Positions 54,778 through 64,000 of a DNA stretch of 64,000 bases are shown piece by piece. The first letter of the stretch is position 1; every line of letters starts with the position of its first letter. Where the stretch lies: NCBI GenBank assembly GCA_029216955.1, contig JANAVB010015632.1, forward strand, positions 62,001-126,000, given 5' to 3'. The notes under the pieces are model-generated. The model worked only from the letters and a program-made list of their open reading frames with translations. It ran no database searches and had not been told where the DNA came from. The stretch is from Iris pallida. Lineage: Eukaryota; Streptophyta; Magnoliopsida; Asparagales; Iridaceae. Both the position numbers and the translations under genes were made by a program.

Positions 54778-57707
54778 AAAAGAATTTCGTCCTCAAAATT
54801 AAGAATTAGGAGGGGGTGAGAAGGCACAACGGTAGATAGGAGGGTTTAAGGAAGTTTATTTGGTCGTAGTCTAGGTTGAGGGTATGATTAAGAGACGATT
54901 GTAATAACTCTTAAATTCAAGTGATTAGAAAGTCAAGATTGTAAATTTAGTGTCGAGGGAAAGGTCGAGTAGTTCAAGACAAAGATATGGTTACATTGGG
55001 TGGTAATGATCATGGTGATAGGACAGTCAGAGGAGTTTTAGTACGACGCTTTCGTCCTTCTAATAGGTGATGGCGAACGCAATATAGAGTTCGAAGGAGA
55101 CGTTATCGAATACGAATACGTGGTTCAAAGGCGATCGAATATTTCAAAAGGAGTTGTTAAGGCAGTCACGGATGGGACTCTAGAGGACAAGTTTAGCTAT
55201 GTCCCCATCCACGTAGGATAATATGTGATAAGCGAACCAAAGTGCAATAGGTTGATCAGACCATCATGCACCGGTTCTGATTAGACAATATGTTAGTGGG
55301 TGCACCCATTAAAATATGTCATGATCAAGCTTGATAACGAAATAAGCTTGCAAAACTGAAGCTACGTTACCAGCGCGAGATAGTCAAAATATGAGCAAGG
55401 GAGGTATTGATGAAGGAAATAAAATAGTCCCAGATCTTTTAAGTTCAAGGCTCTCCCGAAGTTCGGGCCTATACATTTGTCTTGGTTAACTAGCTAAGTT
55501 AGGGTCCTCTGAACTTATAGGCTAAGCAAATTTATCCACATGGGTCACAAGGACAAAGGCTTTGTTGGGCCGTGAGGTATTCTACCCAACTTACAAGAGT
55601 TAAACTAGTAATAGGATGAGACAATGGGTTAAGCAATCAAGATAAAGCACAAATTTAAGCATTTAAGGAACTGAGTAGAAAAAAATTCACCTATCGGGTT
55701 AAGGGATTGAGTCAAGGTTGGATCTCTTAATTGAAGTCGGAAAGTATTTTGGTGTCATGGTAGAGGTTATAGTTTGGCCATTTTGACCAGAAGGTCCTAT
55801 CATGAAAATAGTGTACAAGGAGACGTATTTTAGTGGGACATGATACATCTACATGAAGGTGGACTTGTCTAGGTCTTACATATGAAATTTGTTGGAAGGA
55901 AAAGTGTAGTGTTGTACTCCAAATATACAAGTCACGGTAGGAGACGCCAGAAGATCAAAAATAGAAAGTGGGAGTTCACGAGGTAATAATTAATGCACAA
56001 AATAAAGAACATCAAGTTAAAGCGTGAAATAAAATTAATTAAAATCCATTAAAAATAATTTCGAAACACAATTTCGGAGAGAAGATAGTATCCTAGATGA
56101 ATACAATTAAGGAGCCATTAACTCATTATTCAAATTGCAATTGGGTTAGAAGGTCGTAATTAAAAGATGTAGAATTGAAGGAAGGTCGAGTAAGTCGAGG
56201 TGAAAATACAGTCACATAGCTGGGTAGATGACTAACAACACTTGTGTATATACTACTATCATGGTCATGAGTGACATGACAATTAGTGTGGAATACTTCT
56301 AACTCATTAGGGCTACCTTTGTGGCCTATCATTAATATTTTAACTTAAGTTTCCTCCAAAAGTTTTTAAAAAAATAAACTTTCAAAAATATACCACCAAA
56401 ATTTGTATTTACTCCAAGCCGTTCAAATTCATCAAAAAAAATTTAAATCACTCTCATAAATCTCAAAGCAAAAATTTATCACGTTACTACTAACCTTTTC
56501 CAAAATTAACGTTTAAATTCAACTATTTAACTCAAGAGTTCATAATTTACGAATCCATAAAAATTTCACAATCAATCAAAAATTTAACACTCTAACATTT
56601 TCCAATAACTCATAATAAAACTCTTAGCATATTAAAAGCAATCTCAAAAAAATTTAGCTCAATGCTCTCATCAATTTTAACTTCTATTCATGCTAAGTTA
56701 TTCCAACAAAATCACGACTTTTAAATGGTAACTTCCTTTAATCAATCAAAATAACTTTCCATCACATCCTTCGAAATTCTTCCAAAAATTTTAATATTAG
56801 CAATCCCTCATTAAACAAAATTTTCAAATAAACTTATCAGTCAAAATCTTTTTACCAAAAATCTAAACAGATTTGTAAATCCTCAATCATAGGACACCAT
56901 TTAAAATAAAAATTTCTCAAAAATCGTTTTCATAACTTTCAAATATTTTAAACAAAAGTTCACCGTCATTACTTCCACTTAAAAATTTAAAATTTACTAA
57001 ACACGAAATCGCAAGTTGTACAACACAAATTTAAATAATTCCTATGGCCAATTTTAAAAGCTAAGATCATTTTCAAACCAAATTTATAACTGTTCAAAGA
57101 TATATAACTATAATACAATAAACATCAAAACTCAAAAATCAAATAAATTTTATATTTGTTCAAAGATGTATATCTATCACCCCAAAACTCATAAATATCA
57201 CAACTCGAAAAGCAAATAAATTTTATACTTGGGCAAGGATGTATAATTATAATCCAATAAATATCAAATCTTGAAAATCAATCAATTTCTTAAACCAAGT
57301 ATAAAATTCTATAAATCCTCTGGTGTTTACTATTTAGAAATCTCAGGGTTAAAACTTTTCGTGGTAATACCCTACTTTACCAATTACAATCATTAAATCA
57401 TACTAAAAAACCCTTTAACTCAATTAGAGTCTTAAATGTATTCCAATTGCTAATATAACCATTCTAGCCATATGTTTGACCTATGAGCATATACTAGTGT
57501 AGTCATCTTCCTAGTTGACACTAAGCACGAAAATAAAAATCGATGGTAGAAAGGAATCAAGCAAGATGCAGTTCAAGGAGGTCGAACAAGAGTTCAAAAT
57601 TTGAAGCCAAGGGAAGAGGTCAAGCTGTATGGATGAGATTCCTATAATTCTAATCCTATGTTGCAGGTTCACATCGGTACAGTAACGTAACCGAAGTGAC
57701 AAACTCG
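54778..57707 (-). other. Interior of LARD-like element, non-coding
   Basis: About 2.9 kb, AT-rich, with no frame above about 70 codons and no gag or pol motif on either strand. The part 56340-57300 is strongly A/T-rich. Confidence 0.7.
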
Positions 57708-57724
57708 ACCTGCATGGGCCACCA
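57708..57724 (-). promoter_or_regulatory. Primer-binding site, tRNA-Ile(AAU)
   Basis: The + strand reads ACCTGCATGGGCCACCA, identical to the 3' end of plant tRNA-Ile(AAU) as I recall it, including CCA. On the element strand this is TGGTGGCCCATGCAGGT, eight bases after the 5' LTR. Seventeen bases match, longer than the usual 12 for tRNA-iMet. It is not a tRNA gene: the rest of the cloverleaf is absent. Confidence 0.8.
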
Positions 57725-57732
57725 CAAAAATA

Positions 57733-60306
57733 TGTAACGTCCTAGTCCCAAAATACGTAGGACTAGAACGTAGACATGCCAGCTGTATTCATACGTAGTA
57801 CATAAGCCTTGTATGGATACATAAGCTGTAAAATGCAGTAGAACCATAACTAATCTCATCCACACAAAATAAATAAAATAGAAGATCTCATATAATCAAC
57901 TATAAAATTGTCATTTGGTACCTGTAGTTGGGTGGAGACAAATCCACTACCAACTATGAAAAGAAATACATGATAAGCAAAAGAAAGATTTTGGCGAGCG
58001 AAACGAAGACGATCCAAATGCAATCATCCTCGAAGAAATAGCTATGATCACGGCTAGAGCTAGAACACCTGCGAAAGACAATAGCACACACCTGGAGAGA
58101 TAACCAGGTCCTCAGAGGGACGTAATAAGACACATAATATTATGCCATATAAACTGAATAAATATCGCTCAAATAAATAAGTCAATCGAATTATAACATG
58201 GTCCAATACGCACCTACTGAACGAGCGTACCATCCCCCTAACCAAACAAGGACATGAGATGGTAAACTAATTCACGGTGACGTATCTTTCCATGCCATGA
58301 ATCCAATATGGTATCCGGACCCCAACAAGGTGCAATACCTTCTCATCGAAGTAGTACGTCACACCTACAACCAAACAAGGACAAGATGTGATGAACTAAT
58401 CCGCAACAAGTTATTGTTTCAAGCCACGGTCAGATACAAGTACCCAAACCAAAGGTACTCGTACCTAACGGATAAGGGTAGCCTAACCGTTCTAAGTGAA
58501 TGTAGTTTAAGAACAATTCATGGTCGCATGACTACCGGGTCAAGTTAGGAAAATACCAATGCAGTACAGTACCTCAGTAGCGAGTCACAACACCATATAC
58601 TATTCCTCAGTATCGAGCGAGTCTATAGCATATAGTCTACCTATCGTTCCTCAGTAGCGAGCGAGTCTACGATAGATAGGGTGGTAGTCAACTTCCAATC
58701 ATGTTCTTCCCGCCCAATGCTAACTCTCTATAACCGCTAAGTCAAACTAGCATGCAATCCTCTATTAGCGATTATTCCTATCGCACGGCTTGTACGTATT
58801 GGTGGCTAGCCAATCACGCACTTCCGTGTTCTACATGCGACACATAACTTCGTGGTACAACGTGTCAAGGCCATGAATGCAACACACAAAGGTGGTCCCT
58901 TAAATCTAGGTTTAATGTGTAAAAAAAAAATACATAGCAGAATATAAATGAACAGTAAGTTCTAACAGGTTATGCCATGTATCACAGTTTATTTTGCATA
59001 AAGAAAATAATAAACATGCATGAAATATGAGCTAAAATAGTTTAAACAGCAAATGGCAAGGTGTCTTGCCTGAGGTCCTTGCTGGTGAAACCGACAATTC
59101 CGTTGGGTACAGAATAGTCACAGGGCTACACAAAATAACTCAAACGATGTGACAAACTTCTAAAATAAAAACCAAAAATAAAATATTCTGGAAAATTTAT
59201 GGGAAAAATATATAATGTGTGTTTTTCTATCAGTATTCTGAAACTTCAAACGGATCATGATTCTGATTCCTGGTTCTCCCAGAATCTCAAAAACACTAAA
59301 ACGTGTCAGATTTCGGACCACTGATACTCCACAAATTTTCCAGAAAATTAAGTTCCGAATTTATGAAAATAAAATTTATATTCAGAAAATATATCTCAAT
59401 ACGATTCCAACAAAAAAAATTGGAGGTCGAACGGAGTCCGGAGTTGGGAGTTATGGTCATTCGAAGTTGCTACAACCTTTGAAAATTGAGGCTGATTTTA
59501 TGACGAAAAAGAGAGAAATTTTGACAAGGATGGGTTGAAAGATGATTTGTGGTAAAAATAATATGGGGGAGTACCTGCCTATTTATAGGATGTGGGAATT
59601 CCCAATTAGATAAAAATTAGGATTCCTTTAAACCAAATTTAGATATTTCCTAATTTAATTTAAAAGCAATCAAATCCAAATCCAAATCCAAATCTAAATC
59701 TAATTTAAATCAAATCAAATTCTCTTAGTTTAAAATCAAATCAATTAAATCCTCAGTTTAAATCTATTTAAATTTTAAGCTCAAAATCAAATGGGATAAA
59801 TAAATTTTGAATATTAATCTATTTAAGTAAATCCAAAAATCAAATCAAGATTTAAATGGCCACCATAACTTCCAAATATATTTTTTAAAATACCAATAAT
59901 AATAATTTCGAAAATAATAAATATTTTTAAATATCTTTTTAAATAAAAAATCTCAAAAATTATATTTTTATTTAAATTAAACTAGCAAATATTTATGAAA
60001 TATATGTATACATGAATAATATTATTTATTCGAAATAAAAGGCCTTTCAGAAATAAAATCATAAATTTCGGAAATTTTGATAGCTAAATTAAATATTACA
60101 TACATTATTTTGAAACTATAAAAATAAAAAAATGTTTTTCTCAAAATATGTACGCTCGCACATATTCGTACTCGTCGAGCAACTACGAAAAATAAAATTT
60201 CGTGCGCGACGTACAATACGACTATGCGACGTACAATACAAAAATTTTAAATCAGTACCAAATTTAATATATATAAAAAATATAGTAGAAATTTAGGAGT
60301 TTTACA
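57733..60306 (-). repeat. 5' LTR of LARD-like element
   Basis: 2,574 bp. On the element strand it starts TGTAAAACTCC and ends GGACGTTACA. Compared with the partner LTR it has an 18-base segment near 59427 (GGTCGAACGGAGTCCGGA) absent there and lacks the extra AAATCCACTAC. Confidence 0.9.
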
Positions 60307-60311
60307 CGTGA

Positions 60312-61022
60312 GGACCCTGTCAAGCCTAGAATATTGACGACGGTCATCGTCCTGCATGTTGCACCAGGTAAATGCATTGCCAGTGAACTGGGTAGGTGTT
60401 AAGTGAGCATTGAAGATGAAGTTGTTGAAGTCAAGCATGGCCGGGATGGGGGGAGGGTAACCTCCAGATTTCTCTGCACTGTAGGTAATTGCGTTGAAGT
60501 CTCCAATACAAAGCCAAGGAGAGTTGGTATGAAGGTGATGGATGTCAAAAAGGTCGTTCTAGAGTTGTTTTCTCTCTGTAACATCGCAGCTGTCGTGTAC
60601 CGCAGATAGGATGGCGCAATCGGGTAGTCTAGGGTGATCAAGCCAGCAAGAGAGGGCCTGCCGGGAGTCCTGGATGACTCCTAATTTGACATCCTTCGTG
60701 CCGAGGATCGAAATATCGTGGCTGCCAGCAATGGCCACGGGAAGGCAAAGATGCAGTTGGATGGACTTTAATCTTTTAGGGGGATTTTGGGTTTGATAAT
60801 GACGAGGATGTTAATTTTGTGGATTTTTCGCAGATTGGTAATTCTCCTTAATGTTGGTTTGTTCGCCAGACCGCGGACATTCCAGGATAGGATGTTAAGC
60901 ATTAAGGGAGTTGTTGGGGGGGGGTTTGTTCCGCTTGGCGGCGGATCTGGTTTGGATGGTTCCAATTTCAGTGGATCCTTGGTGGGCATTAGCCTTTCTC
61001 GTGGTTGAAGGTCCTGCCTCAA
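60312..61022 (-). pseudogene. LINE copy C ORF2, 5' part: endonuclease
   Basis: The endonuclease N-terminal half precedes the insertion: LNILSWNVRGLANKPTL near 60900, INILVIIKPKI (usual Glu of the ETK motif is lost), then a stop, a divergent block, WLCIGDFNAITY near 60490, and AFTWCN and YSRLDRVLT next to the insertion. Stops at about 60767 and elsewhere interrupt it. The start is taken at the ATG of the frame opening at 61022. The remaining endonuclease motif (SDH) lies beyond the insertion at about 52130. Confidence 0.8.
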
Positions 61023-61176
61023 CAGAGGGGGATGAATGATTATATGATTGCTCCTTTGTGGCTTGTTGCTGACATTCTCCGACAGAGTCTAGGATGGGAT
61101 TCTCTGGGGGGATGATTATGGTGTCACTGGTACTCCCTGTCAGGAGATTGGAATGTTGAAGAGGGAAACCAGCGGC
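61023..61176 (-). other. ORF1-ORF2 spacer of LINE copy C
   Basis: About 150 bases between the ORF1 stop and the ORF2 frame. Nothing recognised. Confidence 0.5.
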
Positions 61177-62808
61177 TTAGACTTGGAGTCCTCTCTGAAC
61201 TAGGTCAGGACCTAGAATAGGTAAAGTCTCAACCACAGAGTCTTCGGTGTTGAGAAGTAGATTGGCTTCGGTCACTTCGGTGGATAGTTCGACGCCTTCC
61301 GGAATGGGGTGGATCTCGGTGAGCGTGCGATCATTTGGGGGAGCTGCCGTCTCCACTGGGTCTTCCGCTTCCTCGGTGTCAACAGCGTCAAACTGATTGG
61401 AGAGGGTGAGAGCTTGGGTGCTGTGGAGAATCAATGCTTTGTAGGGAGATTCGCTTCTGTCCGTCGAGACATCCCCGGAGTTTAATCGAGTGTACGAATT
61501 TGGGCGAGGAAGGATAGGTGGCATGGGTGTCCTCTCCTCAGTTGGCTCGTTGACTTTTTGGGTGGGTTTTTTCTTTAGTTCTGGATGGAGGCGGTGGCAG
61601 TACTTTGGAAAGTAGCCTCTTAAGTGGCAGCGGTTGCAGAACATGATGTGGTTATCGTAGAGAATTTTTTGGGTGTGGGTCCTGTTGCCTAGCTCAAGGT
61701 TGATGAAGTTTGGTGGTTCGGTGGTGAGGTCGAGTTCCACACAGATTTTGGCGTAGTGGGCTATGGTGAGGTTGCTGGTCTCAGGAGCTGAGGCCATATA
61801 CATGCCGAAGGAGTTGGCGATGCGCCTGAGAGCCACTGGGATGAAGCAGATGAGGGGGCAGTTAGGCAGAGTGATCCATGCTGCGACTGTCGCTGAGTCT
61901 TCTTTAGTACTAAAGTTAGCTGACCACTTAATGATCTTCATCTGGAGGGAGTCAATCCTGCATGTGCCTTTGTACCAGGTTGTCATATGGTCTAATCTGG
62001 AAGAGAGGTGAAGAAGGATGTATTTGGGATCAAGGAGGGCTACGCGGTAATCCGCTGAGAGTCTCCAGCTAGCTACCGTCTCCTGCACCTGGGAGAGCTT
62101 GGGACAACCGGATGAAAATTTGAGGATGAACGTGTAGGGGAATGAGTTCGATAGAGAGGACATCTCCTTGTCCGATAATAGAATCGAGGGCACCGTAGAT
62201 TCCAGAGAGTACTCAATGTCCGAGAGAATGATGTCGGGGACGATAGGAGCCTTGGCTGTCGCCAGATCCGGGCGCAGCTTATCGGCGAAGGTCGATGGAG
62301 AAGGGCGACCGGGGATAGGATCGTGGAAACACCACCAGGAGAAAGGGGGGCCATCAAGGAGGGGATCCGCTCGGGGCGATGAGAGGAGACTGGAGGGCTG
62401 CCTGTGAGGAGCACAGAAGTCGGGGAGCTGTTGGATGGGCCCTCCCTGGGGGGAGGACGGCCCGCTCACTGGGGGTAGCGCCGCCGTCGGAACGACGACA
62501 CCAGAATGGGGATCGACCGAGGCAACCTCGGTGGGGGAACTAGGCTCGGACGAGCAGGGCATAAGAGTGGGATCCGAGAAGCAGGCTGTCGAAGTCACTG
62601 AGGGAGGGGGGATGGAGGACAGTGGGAGCATGAGAGAGATCAGGGTCCGCTGAGGGGGCGTCGAAGAAAAGGGGACTGGCTGAGAGACTGGTAGAGGGAA
62701 GTAGGAGGGGAAGGATCGGGGTAGAAAGGGAGGGAGAGGAGAAGGAGGGGGTGACATGCAAGGAGGGTTGGGTGGGGGTGGGGTTGGCGAGAAAAGGGGT
62801 AAGAGCAT
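61177..62808 (-). pseudogene. LINE copy C ORF1, gag-like
   Basis: Open for 543 codons. The N-terminus is Pro/Ser-rich. A DUF4283-like region follows (about residues 195-330: FILKFSSGCPKLSQVQ, VALLDPKYILLHL, then KIIKWSANFS). A zinc knuckle lies at 61597-61638: CNRCHLRGYFPKYC. Its histidine is replaced by tyrosine (CX2CX4YX4C), so zinc binding is doubtful. The C-terminus is acidic. ORF1 is usually the RNA-binding coat protein of an L1. The frame itself has no stop, but the 5' region contains related frames out of phase (62809-63731), so the true N-terminus is unclear. Confidence 0.8.
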
Positions 62809-63850
62809 GGAAAAAGGGGCTTGGAGTGGGTGAGCATAGAGTAGACGCTATTCTGGGGGAGAGTGAAGGGAGGTGGGCCCACCAGCCTGGAGAGGAGTAA
62901 AAGGGAGGGAATACGCAGGATCCGGTTCATATAAAGAAGTGGAGGGTTCGTGAGTGGGCCCGACAGGGGAAGCAAAATATTGGGAATACGCTTGCGGCAG
63001 AATAGGCGCGTAAAAGAAGGAGCTGGGGTCTTAAGCGTAAAAGCCCTGGGCATGGTTGGCCCCACCCAAGGAAAGCTGGATATAGCTGGGCATGTATAAA
63101 TCGAGAAAAGTGTGGGGCCTACTAGAAGAATGTGTTGGCGCAATGGAGACGCGCACGACTACAGCGTAATTATGGTGGCCTGTCATGTTGGGTACGGGAT
63201 TGACCCGCCCACGTGATGTTAAAGAGGAAAGCCTCCCAATCCTGCACTGCAGGCGGGTGGCCCTCCCGAGGAGAGGGAAGCTTTGTTCGAAATTCGAAAC
63301 GAAGCGGGAGAATGCGAATGGGCGGAAGGGCCTCCCGAGCCTGCACCGCAGGTGGGTGATCCTTCCGCGAGGCGGGAGACTCCGATCGAACCATGTAACG
63401 AGGAGAGGAGAGGCGAGTGAGCGGTTGAGGATGGGAGAGTAGGGAGGGGTCTGCAAGCGGGCACGGGATCAGAGAGTCCTGCCCAGGCTGCCGAAGGGTC
63501 CGTACGGGGAAAAGAGAGCTGGAGGGCTGTGGGGAGGATGAGAAGGAAGCGAAGGGAGTGGGGAGGGAGCTGGGGGTGGCGGCCGGAGCGACGGGCGCCA
63601 GAATAGAGAGATGAGGGTGGAGCGGGGGGGGGAGATGGGAAGAAGGGAGGGGGATCAGAGGGAGGGGACGGGAGAGAGGCGTAGAGCTGATGGATCAGTT
63701 CCACACAATCAGCCGGCCAAGGCTTGGCCATCGACGATCACCAACTACCGGGAGAGAGCGGGAGAGGGGAAGCCCTAGTGGCTTTCCAGAGAGGGAGGGA
63801 GGGGGAGCACAGGAGGAAGCAAAGCCATTTTCTAAAAAATATATATATAT
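62809..63850 (-). other. 5' region of LINE copy C
   Basis: GC-rich 5' leader or broken N-terminal part of ORF1. A frame starting MAKPWPADCVELIHQLYASL at 63731 runs to 63219 and is Pro/Ser-rich like ORF1. Direct repeats with GCCTCCCGAGCCTGCA or close variants occur near 63234 and 63330. The 5' end abuts TA repeats and the target duplication at 63851. Confidence 0.55.
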
Positions 63851-63866
63851 CATGATTTTCTATCTT

Positions 63867-64000
63867 GTTCTAGTCTAACTGTGTTAAACTATCAATTTTT
63901 GATTGTACTTAATAATTGTGTCTTCATGATTTTGCTGCTCTAAGATGTAATTGAACTTCATCCCATTCGTGCCTATTTAATCCTGATCATTGCTAGATTG
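63867..64000 (+). mobile_element. Outer LTR element interior, continued
   Basis: AT-rich sequence that directly continues 49078 once the LINE and one target duplication are skipped. No feature is seen before the window ends. Confidence 0.6.

Larger units (their letters stand above)
52198..60306 (-). mobile_element. Non-autonomous LTR retrotransposon (LARD-like)
   Basis: Two LTRs of about 2.57 kb enclose 2,968 bp of non-coding DNA. A perfect 5-bp duplication CGTGA (52193-52197 and 60307-60311) flanks it. It lies inside LINE copy C between the endonuclease RLDRVLT block and the next codon; the LINE frame is continuous if the element and one CGTGA are skipped. Orientation is minus: the primer-binding site is beside the LTR at 57733, and the polypurine tract with GGACGAAATT (a phrase common just before chromovirus 3' LTRs) is beside the LTR at 54764. 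LTRs differ by only a few bases per hundred plus two small indels, so this is the youngest layer. Confidence 0.9.
49095..63850 (-). mobile_element. L1-type LINE, copy C, interrupted
   Basis: A 16-bp target duplication CATGATTTTCTATCTT flanks the element (49079-49094 and 63851-63866). A T run at its left end is the poly(A) tail of a minus-strand LINE. It encodes ORF1 (61177-62808) and ORF2, the latter split by an LTR retrotransposon at 52198-60306. Without that insertion it is about 6.6 kb. It is a different L1 family from copies A and B: sequence differs and the tail is poly(A) rather than TA. Confidence 0.9.

Noticed and set aside
57708..57724. Possible tRNA-Ile gene
   Set aside because: Only the 3' 17 bases including CCA are present, directly beside an LTR. 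Nuclear tRNA genes do not encode CCA, and no D or anticodon arm is found. It is a primer-binding site.
1..64000. CRISPR arrays, operons, bacterial ribosome-binding sites, rRNA genes
   Set aside because: Nothing of the kind is present. The sequence is plant nuclear DNA; all direct repeats found are irregular tandem repeats or transposon parts.

Overview
The window is nuclear DNA of a flowering plant. It is almost entirely nested transposable elements: plant L1-type LINEs, Ty1/copia and Ty3/gypsy LTR retrotransposons, and hAT-, Tourist- and Mutator-like miniature DNA transposons. A short fragment resembling plastid ndhA and one small host coding exon (mitochondrial ribosomal protein bL31m type) support the plant assignment. 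I cannot name the species. Base composition is AT-rich except in the LINEs and one GC-rich Mutator-like insert. There are no bacterial genes, operons, CRISPR arrays, rRNA genes or complete tRNA genes.

Layout. 1-2905: decayed Ty3/gypsy gag-pol (+). 2906-7992: old spacer holding five terminal-inverted-repeat elements. 7993-24844: one Ty1/copia element with 161-bp LTRs. Its left LTR is split inside a TA run by two L1 LINEs lying tail to tail (8153-13709 on + and 13788-19366 on -). They form an inverted repeat of about 11.2 kb with a TA-rich centre. The copia pol gene carries a hAT MITE (22675-23098), and its right end abuts an ndhA-like plastid fragment. 24967-34044: spacer with MITEs, two hAT-like elements of one family in opposite orientation, a tandem duplication, a minisatellite and a run of 18 G. 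34045-34251: the only convincing host coding sequence (bL31m). 34785-38496: Ty3/gypsy remnant (-) interrupted by a 1,420-bp solo LTR with duplicated target AGCGT. 38497-42112: LTR, initiator-Met primer-binding site and non-coding interior of another LTR element, itself inserted in the gypsy remnant.

42113-64000 is a nested stack. The outermost element is an LTR retrotransposon: its LTR is 42113-46052, its interior continues at 63867-64000, and its 3' end lies outside the window. Inside its LTR sits a GC-rich Mutator-like element (42527-43079, 9-bp target duplication). Inside its interior sits a LINE (49095-63850, -, 16-bp target duplication). Inside the LINE sits a largely non-coding LTR retrotransposon (52198-60306, -, target duplication CGTGA).

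How the parts relate. None of the elements looks autonomous; every retrotransposon gene carries stops, frameshifts or lost catalytic residues. Two signals stand out. First, the long inverted LINE pair could transcribe into a hairpin RNA. Second, two different LTR elements share a primer-binding site that matches the 3' end of tRNA-Ile(AAU) rather than the usual initiator tRNA-Met. Four insertions (36267, 22675, 49095 and 52198) are confirmed by target duplications, and in three of them the host element's reading frame or sequence is continuous across the insertion.
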